In this document: piece after piece, positions 12,651 to 25,070 of the stretch
How the letters are laid out: each line of letters starts with the position of its first letter
How positions within the stretch are numbered: position 1 is the stretch's first letter
Source of the DNA: Impatiens glandulifera
Taxonomy: Eukaryota; Streptophyta; Magnoliopsida; Ericales; Balsaminaceae
Assembly (NCBI RefSeq): GCF_907164915.1
Contig: NC_061863.1
Location: forward strand, 23,947,710-24,011,709
Length of the DNA: 64,000 bases
Direction of reading: 5' to 3'
Translations under genes and position numbers: made by a program
Notes under the pieces: generated by a model
The model's database searches: none
The model's input: the letters and a program-made list of their open reading frames with translations, nothing else
What the model was told of the DNA's origin: nothing

Positions 12651-12664
12651 TAATTTTTGTAGTG
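12651..12664 (+). repeat. Possible CACTA-type 3' terminus
   Basis: ATAATTTTTGTAGTG-like end. TTTTTGTAGTG is the usual end of plant CACTA inverted repeats (reverse complement CACTACAAAAA). No matching 5' terminus was found within the window, so this is tentative. Confidence 0.25.
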
Positions 12665-13559
12665 TTACCAGTCATAAACATAGTTCATGATTTCAACATT
12701 TGGATGGCATAGATTGAATTGGATACTTTAATTACAACTTCACCATGAAATTGAAAAGGCTAATGAATCATGTTTGTGATAATATTCAACATTGTTGATC
12801 AACTTCACCATTGATTTCCTAATGTTAACCCTTTTAGATTGAATTTTAGGAAGTATTGAAACATTGTTGATGAAGAAGCTATTCATAATAAGTGGCGGCA
12901 CACAAACTTTTATATTCATAAAACCACTTCAAAAATCCATTATATTCTACATTAAACCCATTTCTAATTCTTTAAATATGGGAGTCATACACTTCAAGTA
13001 TTCTAGCATATGTCAATTAACGAATATAGATACAAATATAGAAGAAACATTGGCCAAAGAAATTGGTGGATTTGACTAATATTGTGAATATGATTTTGGG
13101 TTTGGTATATGGTATGAGTATTGTAGCTAGAAGTTGTTGATAAGTTTTATGTAAATCTAATTGGTGCATTGTTCTGAAACAACAATACAACATCTCTAGA
13201 TTTTCGTATCATCAATGCTTGGTGCAATGACCAAAATCAGGTTAGAAGAATGATAACCAACTTTATTTTTATAAAGCAGTTAAAAGTTTTCTAATTGAAC
13301 ATTTGTTGTCTTTTTTATACATAAGGATTTTCTATAGAGCTATTATATGTATGCTGACAACTTTGTGTTTACATTTTTTATTTATTAGAAGTCAGCCTTC
13401 TAAAACAAAATTAAATATTTAATATAGAAAATGAGCCTGATTTACTTTTAATTAATGCGTTTAAAAATGAGAATGATATTTGTTTATTTATAAATGACTC
13501 TGATTAATTGAGCTACCCTATAAAGTTTATTTCAATTATACTTAATTTATATATAATGA
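12665..13559. other. AT-rich gap, no gene seen
   Basis: A 71-codon open stretch at 12864-13079 has no family resemblance and is not called. Nothing else is seen. Confidence 0.5.
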
Positions 13560-13561
13560 TG

Positions 13562-14061
13562 TTTAATTTTTAAAGTGTCCGGATTGCCGGGTCGAGAGCT
13601 GTGGTTAATTTGGATATATATGTGAGAGTAAATGAATATTTGGGTCGAATTGTGAGTTGACCCACCCATAAATTTAAAACAGTTAAAAATAAAATTAAAT
13701 ATGTTATAGGTATGGTTCGAACTTACAACCTAACCAAACAAATACAACTATTTAACCAACAAGGCTAATAACACTTTATATTTTAAATCAACACCAAATT
13801 TGATGAACGCGGGACATTTTAACAATATAAGTTTAACTTTTTAACTAACTAATATATATATATATATATATAATGATACTTAATTTTTAAAGTGTCCGGA
13901 TTGCCGGGTCGAGAGCTGTGGTTAATTTGGATATATATGTGAGAGTAAATGGATACTTGTGTCGGATTGTGGGTTGACCCGCCCATAAACATCTTTACCG
14001 TAATATTTTTTTCACGATTTTTTATATTATTACTCGTGCAAATGCACGAAATATAAGCTAG
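13562..14061 (+). mobile_element. Helitron-like 3' end with internal duplication
   Basis: The right end reads TCGTGCA-AA-TGCACGA (7-bp stem hairpin, 14034-14049), then 8 bases, then CTAG followed by T (14058-14061). This matches the 3' signature of Helitrons, a short hairpin 8-12 bp before CTRR inserted ahead of a T. A roughly 110-bp block starting AAAGTGTCCGGATTGCC occurs twice in direct orientation (about 13575-13672 and 13893-13990), separated by about 200 bp. The 5' TC terminus is not identified, so the element is larger than shown or truncated. No Rep/helicase is encoded. Confidence 0.5.
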
Positions 14062-14625
14062 TTGTATGAATTTCTCTTAAAATATGTAACTATAATATGA
14101 AAAATAATTAGGTAAAAATAATTGTATATATAAAATATAATTTTAAAGAAATACATTAATTTCCGATGAATATTCCTAGATGTTTTCAACAAAATTTCAT
14201 TTGGAAAAATTCTTTGGTAAAGCATTTCTTGCGACTGAAAATATTATAGTATAAATATCTTCATAAAATGTTATGATAGAAATATTGTTGCGAAATGATT
14301 ATCGTCACAAATATTTACGTCGAATTGTTTATCCGTCCAAAATTTATAATGACTAAACACCTAAACACCAACTTGATGAAAAATCATTTTCACTAGAAAT
14401 AGCTATCCACGGGCAAACTTGATGAAAAATCCTTTTCACTAGAAATGGATATCCACAGGAGCTGTTTGGGGCTTGTGTGTACGGAGAAGGAGTTCACATA
14501 TTTTTATAACATGCACATATGCAGGGACGGACCTAAAAATTTGCATTAGGGTGGGCTTAAATTTTATGAAATAAATTATATATATAAAAAAAACGTTATA
14601 TTATGATAATTAAATAAGTTAAACC
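14062..14625. other. Gap with a 44-bp direct duplication
   Basis: AACTTGATGAAAAATC...TATCCAC occurs at 14370-14413 and again at 14416-14459 with a few changes. Near 14524 GGGACGGACCTAAAAATTTG resembles a widespread plant repeat terminus. No gene. Confidence 0.5.
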
Positions 14626-16193
14626 CTTTGAGATATAAAAATATTAAATTCATCTATAATAAAACCACATAATCATCAGAAATAGCCGATCTTCTTTCCC
14701 TTCTAGGTCTTCTTAATGGTATTTCTCGTGTGGTTCATTTATTGTAGGTTCATTCATTGGTGACAACCTCATCAGGTGGCATTTGATCATTAATTTGGTG
14801 TCCTTACAAGTCATTAGGATTATCAACAACTGTAAGAACAACAACATGAGAAGAAGTTACAAGTACAGGAATTTGTATCTTAACTTCTTCCATCTTCACT
14901 TGACGTGGTTCCAAACTCCCACTAACTTCACCATTTTCAATGAAACTAGCATTACCAATTTCTACAATTCTCATACTATGGTTTGGACAATAAAATATAT
15001 ACCTCTTAGAATTTTCTAGATAACCAACGAAAAACAGCTAGTTGTTCTTGAATCCAGTTTCTTTTCATGTGGATTATAAATTCTTACTTCTGTCAGGCAA
15101 CCCCAAACATGCAAGTGCCTTAAACTAGGTTTCCTTCCTGTCCACAGTTCAAAATGATTTTTTGGAACTAACTTGGTATGAAGTTAGTTATCTACAAATT
15201 TTTAATTTCTATAGACCATCACAAAGAGAACTAGAACCAATGAAAAGATCATTTTTTAATAAATTGAAACATTCATTTCCATATTTAAAGGAGTATCTAG
15301 TTGTATCAAGTTTAGACAAGGAAATCAAATTTTGAGAAATAGAAAGAACATAAAAGGTTTGAAAAAGTTCTAAATAATGTCCATTGTCTAGAATTAAGCG
15401 ATAGGTTCCAATGGCTTCAACTAGAGTTTTGACTCGATTTCCCATAAAGATAAACTTTTCATTTGGATTTATTGTTTGGGTCGTAAGGAATCTCTGCATC
15501 GTATTAGAAACATGAGTTGTACAACAGAATCAATCAACCACGTATTATAAGGAACTTATGGAACTTATGCTAAATTTGATTTGAAACATACTAAAGCACT
15601 ATGCTTACCTCTCTTTTCGAATATTGCCTTACGTTTCAGTCAATATTTCTAATAGTGTCCATACTTTTGGAAAAACTGATACTTATCTTTCATCAGCTCC
15701 TTCTTATGGATTAGGGCAGATGACTTATTTGTCTTTGATAGTCCATGCTTACCCTTTTCATAATTCTTTCTTGGTTTCTTTCCAGCTCCTTTATGATCTA
15801 TGATATAGCATAATGAACTTCTAGTTTCTTAAGTCTTCCTTCCTCCTAAATGAGCATATTTTGTAGTTCATGTACATTCCATTTATTCTTAAGAGTATTA
15901 TAGCTCATTTAAAATGGGCCATATTGAGAAGTGAAGGAGTTGATGATAAATTACACTAGAAAGTTCTGGTTAACCTCTAATCTCATAGACTTTAATCTCG
16001 CCTCTATGTTCGTCATTTCAAGAACATGTTCATGCATGGTACGAGAACCATAAAATTTCATGGTGTTTAAAGTACACATAAGTGTCCCAACACGTGACTT
16101 ATCAGCATAATCAGATTGAAACCATTCTTTTACAAATGACATAAATTCTTGAGCACTTTCTGTTTTATGAAGTGTGGACCTAATGTTTTTTAT

Positions 16194-16311
16194 TGTTAGA
16201 TATATTAGTTTTATTATTTTTATTAGCACTTCAGGGTATTTTAGTCTATTAGTACTTAATGGTATTTCAGTCTATTGTAATCACTAACTATATAAACTCT
16301 TTATCTTATCA
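16194..16311 (+). repeat. 5' LTR (118 bp)
   Basis: Unusually short LTR, with a tandem 26-bp repeat of the type TTAGCACTTAAGGGTATTTT inside. It contains ACTATATAAACT as a likely TATA element. Confidence 0.88.
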
Positions 16312-16323
16312 TGGTATCAAAGC
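16312..16323 (+). promoter_or_regulatory. Primer-binding site
   Basis: TGGTATCAAAGC follows the LTR directly. One mismatch to the initiator tRNA-Met PBS TGGTATCAGAGC. Confidence 0.85.
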
Positions 16324-16693
16324 TTCCATTTATAGATTTTCTTTGTTCAACCTAAATCTTTTAATCTACATCTTTTGATTTGAATTTGGTGCTTGAGTCT
16401 GCAATTGTTAATGGTATTTTTAATTTTCATTTCCTTTTTCTTTAGCTGATTTTGTTTGGAAATTTGTATTTATGTTGCGTCATGCCGCATCATGTCGCGT
16501 CGTTCCATATTCGTGTTATTGTATTTTTGTTGCCGTTTTTTAGTATTTGTATTTGTGTCGCGTCGTTCTGCGTCGTGTCGCATCGTGTCATTTTGTGCCA
16601 TATGTGTGCTACTATATTTGGGTTGTCGTTGAAGATTTGTATTTGAGCTGCATCGTGTTATGTCATACCATATTTGTTGTTGTTGTTTTCACC

Positions 16694-19600
16694 ATGTCTG
16701 ATCGGAAAAATGATTCGTCATCGAGTGTACAATGGACTTATCTTCCACCGCATATTGGTAATACAATTGCTGCTCCAACCTTGGATCCATATATGTTTGA
16801 GAAGTTTGAGAAGTTTAAGTAGTTCCTCGCCTCACAACCACATGCCATGTCCGCCTCCTTTTATAAAGGTTTGTCATTGTCTGATAATTCAGGTAAATCG
16901 TCTCCCTTATAGATATTAGATTCAGACGCATCTCATCATATGTCTCCTAATATTATCTCATTTGTGTCAATCAATTATGTTCTACCATCTTCTGTCATGA
17001 CTGTCGATGGTACTCCATTGCCATTGGCAGGAATTGGTTTTGTACATATATCTTGTTTTTCTCTATCACATGTCTACCATATTCCCTATCTTTCTTTAAA
17101 CCTTGTATTTATTAGTCAATTGTGTGATTCTAGTCTCATAGTTTTGTTTATTTCTTCCAATTGTTGTGTTTATGACCCACGGTCGCAAAAGGTGATTGGA
17201 ACAGGCCGTAGAAAATGAGGACTTTATGTTTTGAATGAACTCAAAATATCAGATGTTGTTGTCTCCAGCATTAACTTGTCATCATTTCGTTTAAATATAT
17301 CATCTTCGGAATTTTACCGTTGGCATTCTCATTTGGGTCATGTTTATGAATCTCGTTTAAAGATTTTAGTGTCTACCAGAGCTTTGGGTAGTTTAGAAAG
17401 TCATGACATCTCTACTTATAGTGGTTGCAAATTGGCTAAATTTTCAGTATTACCTTTTTATAATTGTGTTTCTTTTTCCACTACTTCATTTTATCTCGAG
17501 CATTCTGATGTGTGGGGACCTTCTCCTATTTCTTCTAAAGGAGGTTCTCGATATTATATTTTGTTTGTTGATGACTTCACTCGTTATACTTGGGTTTATC
17601 TTATGAAATGTATGTCTAAATTTCTTACTATAGTCACCAATTTTCGAGCTCTTGTGAGAACCCAACATTCTTCCTCATGCACTAACACTCCTCAAAAAAA
17701 TTGTATGGCTGAAAGAAAACATCGTCTCATGCTATCAGTCGATATTCCTAGTGTGTTTTGGGGGAAGTAGTTCTTACCGCTACTCATCTGATAAATAGAA
17801 TCCAAATATCTCATAATTCAGGTTTGTCCTCTTTTGAAAAATTATATAGTCATTCACCAGATTATTCCTCGTTGCGTGTTTTCGGTTGTATTTTTTTTGT
17901 CCTTTGACCACATATTGAGCGTAATAAGTTGTCTCATCGATCTGCCTTATGTGTCTTTCTGGGTTATGGTGTTGGTCAAAAGGGATATCATTGTTTTGAT
18001 CTAGTTAGTCAAATATTGTATGTTTCGCGTCATGTTGTGTTTTTAGAGCACATTTCATTCTTCTATGTTTCTGCTAGTTTACATCATATAACCCAAACAG
18101 ATCTAGTTCGTATTGATCCCTTTGACATTGAGCCCGATGAAGATATATCTGATACTTTAGTTCATGATACTTTGGTTCACGATACATCCATCTCCCTACT
18201 CTAACGACCACCCAAATTCGGGATGAGATTGCAAATCCTCTTACTAGTCTATTTAATACTTTGGTTCACGATACATCCACCTCCCATGTCCCTGCTCCTA
18301 CGACCACCCAATTGCCGGATGAGATTGCGGATCCTCGTCACTCCACTCACATTCGTAAGTCTATTAAACTTCCCGATTTTAAGTACTTCTCTTATTCTAG
18401 TTCATTTGTTACCTTTGTCACTTCTGTTCATCGTTTTTATGAGCCTTCATCCTATAAGGAGGCAGTTCGTGATCCCGTTGGCAGACTACTATGGCTGAGG
18501 AACTTACTACTTTATATTAGACTCATACATGAGATTTGTTTTCACTATCATCTGGAAATATGCAATTGGCTCTCGTGGGATCTACAATATTAAAACAAAA
18601 TCAGATGGTTCCATTGAGCAATACAAGGCTTCACTTGTTGCTAAAGGTTATTCTAAAAAATATGGCATGGATTATGAGGAAAAATTGCTCATGTTGAGAA
18701 AATGACAATTGTTTGCACTTTGATTGTTGTTGCTTCAATTTTCCAATGGAAAATCGATCAAATGGATGTGAAGAATGCTTTCTTGAATGGTGACCTTCAT
18801 GAAAAGGTTTATATGATGCCTCCCACGGATGTTCCTCGTCCACTTGGTGAAGTTTACAAACTTCAAGCTCTTTATGGTCTCAAACAAGAACCACCCACGT
18901 GCCTAGTTTGAAAATTTTCTATGGTGATCACTTTGCTTGGCTTTCTTCCTAGTCACCATGATTCGGCTTTATTTGTCAAGCGTACAACAGCATGACGCAT
19001 TATTCTATCCTTGTATGTTGATGATATGATTATTACGGGTCATGATCATGAAGATTTTGAATCATTCAAGTCTGAGTTAGCGCACTCATTCACTATGAAA
19101 GATTTGAGCATGCTACATTATTTTTTGGGAATTGAGGTAGTTTATTCTCCAAAAGGTTATCTCTTATCTTATATCTCAATCTAAGTACATTGCTGATTTG
19201 TGTGAGCGTGCTCGACTAACTGACAACTGAATTGTTTATACACCCCTTGAGACCAACGCTAGATAATCTTCATCCGATGGCACTTCTTTGGAGGATTATG
19301 GTCTTTATCGTACCATGGTTGGCAACTTGGTTTATCTTATTGTAACTCGCTCAAACATTGCGCATGTAGTTCATGTAGTTAGTTAGTTTGTCATTGTCCC
19401 TACTACAGTTCATTGGACTGTTGTTCTTCGTATTTTCAAGTATCTTCGGCGCACTCATTTTCATAGTCTCGTGTTTCCTTCTATGTCTTCATTAGAGTTG
19501 CATGCCTACTTTGATGCAGATTGGGCTGGTGATCCTACGGACTGCAAGTCAACCGCTGAATATTGTATTTTTCTCAATGATTCGCTTATTTCATGAAAGA

Positions 19601-19936
19601 GCAAGAAACAAGATGCAATCTCTCGGTCTTCTACAGAAGTTGAGTATCGTGCCATGGCCTCGACTACTTCTGAAATTGTTTGGTTACGCAGATTACTTAC
19701 TGATATGGGAATTTCTCTTTCTCACCCTACTTTGCTACATTGCGATAATCAAAGTGCTATCCAAATTGCACGGAATTCTGTCTTTCATGAGCAAACCAAA
19801 CATATCGAGATTGATTGTTATGTCAGTCATCATCATCTATAGACTCACACCATCACTTTTCCATTTGATCCTTTCTCCTTGCAGATTGCTGATATATTTA
19901 CAAAAGCGCACTCGACTTCGCGCTTTCGTTTTCTGA
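16694..19936 (+). pseudogene. Degenerate copia gag-pol
   Basis: Fragments in order: a gag start (MSDRKND, 16694); a protease remnant near 16920 (ILDSDASHHM, in which the catalytic D-S-G is now D-S-D); a pre-integrase block at about 17310 (FYRWHSHLGH); an integrase N-part (HSDVWGPSPISSKGG...FVDDFTRYTW, about 17500-17600); an integrase C-part at 17929-18090; reverse transcriptase pieces (QMDVKNAFLNGDLHEKVYM at 18760, LYGLKQEP, and a YVDDM frame near 19015); and RNase H (ADWAGDPTDCKS region and CDNQSAIQIARN, 19510-19840). Multiple stops and frameshifts and a large gag deletion make it non-functional. Confidence 0.85.
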
Positions 19937-19975
19937 CTGACAAACTCTTAATGCATATTGTTATTGCATCGTGAG

Positions 19976-19987
19976 TTTGAGAGGGGA
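19976..19987 (+). promoter_or_regulatory. Polypurine tract
   Basis: TTTGAGAGGGGA directly precedes the 3' LTR. Confidence 0.75.
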
Positions 19988-20105
19988 TGTTAGATATTTT
20001 AGTTTTATTATCTTTATTAGAACTTAAGGGTATTTTAGTCTATTAGCACTTAAGGGTATTTTAGTCTATTGTAATCACTAACTATATAAACTCTTTATCT
20101 TATCA
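19988..20105 (+). repeat. 3' LTR (118 bp)
   Basis: Pairs with 16194-16311 with 7 differences; followed by TTTAC. Confidence 0.88.
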
Positions 20106-20807
20106 TTTACTACAATCATCTTCATAAACATCTAGCTCAATCTATTTGATATTTCCCAAGAATTATAGAAAGATATTTGCTCAACACTTCTTGTATCAGT
20201 AAGAGAAGTAGGTTTTTCACTTACAAGCGCAATGTCAAGATCCAGAACACGAAGGTGAAACTAAACTTGCTCACACCATACATAGCTTGCGAATGAAGAG
20301 AAATTGGAACAGATACTGCAATACATATAGAAGGTACCCACATATTAATAATTTGATAAAAAAAAACTGGACTAGATATTCATAATCAATTAAACAAGTG
20401 AACATTAACACATGTTGAAGGTTTCCTTTGGGTCACACAACAATATACAACATAAACATAATTGACGCTCAAATTTATTAGTATAATTTGTGATTAACAT
20501 ACTCCAATCAAATATGTTTGCAATATTTGGATATACTAATATTAAATAAATAAGAGAAATTATTTATTTATTTCCTATTAATTAGGCTAAATATAATAAC
20601 TAATTCCTAAGTTTTCTCAAATTAGTTATCTTTTCTATTACTATTATAAATAGATAAACTATTATAAAGATTACTCATTCAATCAATAATATTATTTCAA
20701 TCATTCTCTTCAAGAACTCAATCAAATAGTTCTTGTTTATTTTATCAATTCTAGATATCAAACTTGGTTTCAGAGCTTATAAGTAAAAATTCCCAAAAAC
20801 CATTTCA

Positions 20808-21533
20808 ATGGAAGAACAATATCATTTTCTCAGTTCTACCAATAATACCTGGAATCGTAAAACTTGATAAACATAACTATATCTATTGGACATCACAAGT
20901 TACTCCAATCATTATAGGTTATTAATTTATGGATATAGTAGAAGGGAATCATGAAACTCCTCCCAAATTTCTTCTAGAAACAGATGATAATACAATTCAA
21001 ATCAAGAATCCAAAATTTAAAAAATGGCGTATCCAAGATCAAAGGGTACTTGCATGGCTCTTTTCTTCATTGACCGACGAGATTCGTCAACAAGTCTCAA
21101 AATCATCTTCGGCGCAAGAACTTTGGGAAACCCTAGAGAAAATCTATGTTTCTTAATCAAAGAGCCAACTATTTCAGTTACGGAGTCAACTCCTAAATGC
21201 ACACAAAGGTAGTGACTCTCTTCTTAACTTCATTCAACATATCAAAACATGTCAGATGCACTTATCGCTTTCAGACAATATGTTTCTGATCAAGATCTGC
21301 AACTAACTCTACTTAACGGGCTTGGAGACGAGTTCGAGTCGATGATATGTGCTCTAACTTCTGAACACAATCTATCGTTTAATGAGATGACAAACATCCT
21401 TCAAAATCATGAACAACGACTCATATTCAAGAAAAGAAAATTCCATTATGAAAATATTTCGCCCTCAAACGTTTCAACGAATGTTGCTTATATTTATGGG
21501 CATGGAGGCGGAAAGAACCAAAGACAGAACTAA
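20808..21533 (+). pseudogene. Copia gag remnant (UBN2 type)
   Basis: The ATG at 20808 starts a frame broken near 20864 and 20920. KLDKHNYIYWTSQV, PPKFL, WRIQDQRVLAWLFSSL and AQELWETLEKIY show a UBN2-type gag, continuing after a frameshift at 21249-21533 (LNGLGDEFESMICALTS). The zinc knuckle is scrambled. Role by family: capsid formation. Confidence 0.75.
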
Positions 21534-21705
21534 GACAATAATTGTCCACAATGTAATTTTTTTTATAAAATTGGTCATCGCTCCAAAGGTTGTTTTTATA
21601 ATCCATCATGTCAAATATGTAATGTACAAGAACATAGTACTCTCGAGTGCCCTCCTTTTAATCCTTCTACAAATCCTACGACAATGTTAGTTACATCGTC
21701 TACTA

Positions 21706-23731
21706 TTGTGGATCCCACTTGATGTCCAAATTCAGGTGCTACCGACCATATTACTTCCGATCTTAATAATCTACACGTACATGCTCCTTATACATGTACT
21801 GAAATTATTAAAGTCGGAAACGGTATGCCTTTGAATATTTATAATATTGGTACTACTAAAATTTTAAATCAACAAAAATCTCTTAACTTAAGTAATATCT
21901 TACACGTTCTGAGTTTTACTAAAAATCTGAGATACGAAGATGAGTGTCGCAAGATTTTCATCAGATAATAACGTATTTTTTGAATTCCACCCGAATGTAT
22001 GTCTTATTAAAGACCGAGATACGAAGATAGTACTTCTTAAGGATTACTGAAGGATGGAATTTATTGCATTGAACATACTAAAAGTTTGTTTTCAACTAGT
22101 TCTAATAAACAAGTGTTCATTGGTATTCGATCTCCGGCTCAAATTTGGCATTCATGACTTGGACATCCTTCTAGCGCTACTACATCTTTAATTATATCAC
22201 AATTTAAATTATCAGTTTCAGATAGTAATACTATTTCTTTTTGTGGATCATGTCAATATGGGAAAGCACATAAACTACCTTTTTTTATTTTAAAATCTAC
22301 ATCTATGGCTCCTTTTGACCTAATTCATTCGGATGTTTGGGGATCTACTCCTGAATATTCGTCTACTGGTTGTCGTTATTTTATACATTTGAAGATGATT
22401 TTATCAAATTCACATGGATATATCCGCTAAAGAAAAAGTCAGATGTTTTGAATACGTTTATCAACTTTCTTCGACTTATTGAAAATTTATTTAGTCATAA
22501 AATCAAAATATTGCAAACTAATTGGGGAGGAGAATATTGAAATTTCAATTCATTAACGGATAATCATGATATTTTACATTGTTTATCTTGCCCATATACT
22601 AGTGAGCAAAACAAAATTACTGAACGAAAAATTCGTCAAATTACGGAAAATGATCTCACTTTATTAGCTCATGCATTTATGCCACTAAATTATTGGAGAG
22701 AAGTTTTTGAAACAGGCATATATCTTATCAATCGTTTTCCTACTCCGACATTATATCATCGTTCACCATTTGAGACTATATTTAACTCTTCTCCTGACTA
22801 TGGTTTATTGAAGACATTTGGGTGTTCTTGTTATCCACTCACACGACTGTACAATCAACACAAACTCGATTTGCATACTACTGAATGCAGTTTCCTTGGT
22901 TATAGCTCATCTCACAAAGGTTATAAGTGTCTTTACATTCCGTCTGGACGAATATTTATCTCTCGACATGTCACTTTTGATGAACTCACTTTTCCTTTCA
23001 AAAATAAGGATCTTGTGCACTTGTCTAAACCACAAGAAGATAATGAGACATCTCTTCCAACAAATATACTCAATTCATCGATACCACCTATATTATCTCA
23101 TATCACTTCATCGTCTCCAGCACCACCCTCTTCGACCTCCACAACATCACCAAACACTATATCATCTTCTTCTACTATTATTACCGTTCCTTCAACACAA
23201 CCAATTATCACAACAATTAATGCACCTAAATCTTTTACTAATCAGATGATCACACGCAATAAAGCATAATATATGTCCTCATCAACTCTCACTACTACTT
23301 CTTTTGCTATTACACCTACATATTTTATCAAAGCTAATAAGGATCCACAATGGCGTCTTGTCATGACAAATGAATATAATACTCTTATTCATAATAGAAC
23401 ATGATCTCTTAATCTTGTTGGATATAAATGAGTTTGCAAACTCAAGCATAAAGTTGACGGGTCTATTGATCGACATAAAATATGTCTTGTGACTAAAGGA
23501 TTCCATTAGCAACAAGGTATTGATTATGAAGAGACATTCAATCATGTGGCAAAACCCACTACTATTCGTGTTACTCTTTCTTTGGAAATATCTTATCAAT
23601 GGTTCATTCATCAACTTGATGTTAGTAATGCATTTCTTCATGAGTCTCTACAAAAATAAGTTTACATGGAATAACCACCCAGTTTTGTCCATCCAGATTT
23701 TCCTAATCATATATGCAAACTTCACGGGTTG
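21706..23731 (+). pseudogene. Copia pol remnant: protease, integrase, start of reverse transcriptase
   Basis: Protease motif NSGATDHIT near 21727 (the catalytic Asp is now Asn); pre-integrase HLGHPSSATT-like near 22150; integrase FDLIHSDVWG near 22320, frame-shifted through the core; a good 196-residue integrase C-terminal frame at 22679-23269 (NYWREVFETGIYLINRFPT, FGCSCYPLTR, SFLGYSSSHKGYKC), then a Ser/Thr/Pro-rich linker. The reverse transcriptase begins near 23340 (DPQWRLVMTNEYNTL) and reaches the [13 protein letters not shown] motif before breaking off at about 23727. Confidence 0.8.
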
Positions 23732-25070
23732 ATAGAAGAGCACACATTCTGAATCCTAAAACATTTATCAACCTCATCCTTCTCTTATTCAAAACAAATT
23801 CTGAGATAAAGATATATGACTTATTAGGATTAACTTGAAGACCCGAACAAGCACCAAATAACCATAAAATATCCCAAAGATTCTTAAAATTTATGTATAT
23901 AAATACAACGTTTCATCAGCGAAAAACAAATGTGATATGGAAAAATGATACATTTTTATCACACAAGTTATTCCACGGATGAGTCCCGAGTATTTTTTTT
24001 TAAGGACATCATTTTTTAGAGGGAATCTAAAATAATGACGAATAAGAAAAGAGAGAGTGGATCGTCATGTCTCGTCCCTTGAGAGATCTCAAAAAAATCC
24101 ATGAGAACTTCATTAAAATGACAGAACACTTAACTATCGAGAGACCAAATCTTATCCAACTAATTCATTTCATACTCATTCTCATTCGGTCTATGACATC
24201 AAACAAAAATACTCAATTAACGTGATCATAAGCTTTTTCGATGTCTCACTTGATAAAAATACATTTCTCATTTGTTTAATTAGCTGAGTCAATTCACTCC
24301 TCGGATATTAATATGGCATTATAGATTTGATAAGTTTTGATGAACATCATCTAATTACTAGATATAATTGTCTCTAACACCCTTAGACACATGTTGGCTA
24401 AACATTTTTAGACAATATTATAAAAAGACAAAACGAGGCGAATAAGCTTAAATTTTTTCACGCCAATAGTCTTTTGAGCTTTACGAATGAGGCATATTAA
24501 AGTAGAGTTCCAACTATTACCAAATAAAGAGCAACGATAAAAATGATCAATTACTTCCACAATTCCAGTCTTAAATAAAGACCATGATTTCTTACAAAAT
24601 ATTAAATAAACTTGTCGCATCCCGATGCTTTATCACTTCCGCACCCCTTAATGGACTCCTCAACCTCCTCAGTCGAAAAATGAGCCTCCAAAATATATTA
24701 GAAACCCCTCAAAAAATTGGTTCACTAACTAAAAGTTGTTTTAAAAAGAAAAAACATTTCATCTCATTTTCCATCAATTTAATAAATAATAAAAGAAATA
24801 CTAGCATGTTCTATTGTTTTATCAATCGTTTCTAGAAAATAATTTATAGTTTTTTTTTAGTTGATCTTTGCATAGATCAATGTTAGAGACATTGAAAAGA
24901 TGTTTGGTGAACTAGAAGGCGAAGGATTGTTCGAGTAATGATCGTCGAGTGTTCGTGGGATTCTTGAAAGCATTTTAGACAAGAACTTGAGAAGCCTAGA
25001 AAAAAATGAATATAGTTCACAGTCGTTTACATAACCATAAAAGATTAACGAAATTTCGTAATTCAATGAA
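23728..25070 (-). pseudogene. LINE (L1-type) reverse transcriptase fragment, copy A
   Basis: Minus-strand remnant with the order seen in plant L1-like LINEs. NSTLICLIRKAQKT (near 24510) begins the polymerase; an IEKAYDHVN-type motif lies near 24220, a GTRHDDPLS-like segment near 24075 and a FADD-region remnant near 23920. Copies B and C below cover the same part of the protein. Heavily mutated. The left end joins the copia pol at a few bases of shared sequence (GGTTGATAGAA). Confidence 0.75.

Larger units (their letters stand above)
16194..20105 (+). mobile_element. Ty1/copia retrotransposon with 118-bp LTRs, degenerate
   Basis: The element has short LTRs (16194-16311 and 19988-20105) starting TGTTAGATA and ending CTTATCA, a PBS and a polypurine tract. 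Flanks are TTTAT on the left and TTTAC on the right, a 5-bp duplication with one later change. The LTRs differ at 7 of 118 positions, so it is older than the gag-only and SIRE-type insertions. The interior has lost most of gag and the central integrase and carries many stops. Confidence 0.88.
14630..20340 (-). mobile_element. Decayed antisense Ty1/copia relic, interrupted by another copia
   Basis: Read on the minus strand, gag lies at about 20330-20106 and continues at 16193-15951 (KESAQEF-like UBN2 segment, SRVGTLMCTLNTM, IEARLKSM). A zinc-knuckle region follows at about 15690-15620, a protease/pre-integrase block at 15499-15209 (GTYRLIL, FYVLSISQNLISLSKLD), and an integrase C-terminal segment at about 15170-14640 (FELWTGRKPSLRHLHVWGC, IYNPHEKKLDSRT). 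The integrase core between 15209 and about 15190 is deleted and stops are common. The gag reading runs straight across the inserted element, which shows the insertion came later. No LTRs are recognised. Confidence 0.8.
20515..23731 (+). mobile_element. Truncated Ty1/copia element (third copia)
   Basis: A probable 5' LTR (about 20515-20762, beginning TGTTTGCAATATTTGG) is followed by a PBS-like TTGGTTTCAGAGC (20764-20776), degenerate gag and pol. The element stops abruptly in reverse transcriptase, where LINE sequence begins. No 3' LTR is present. Confidence 0.75.

Noticed and set aside
12864..13079. 71-codon open frame on the plus strand
   Set aside because: No domain, no codon signature and A/T-rich context; likely chance.
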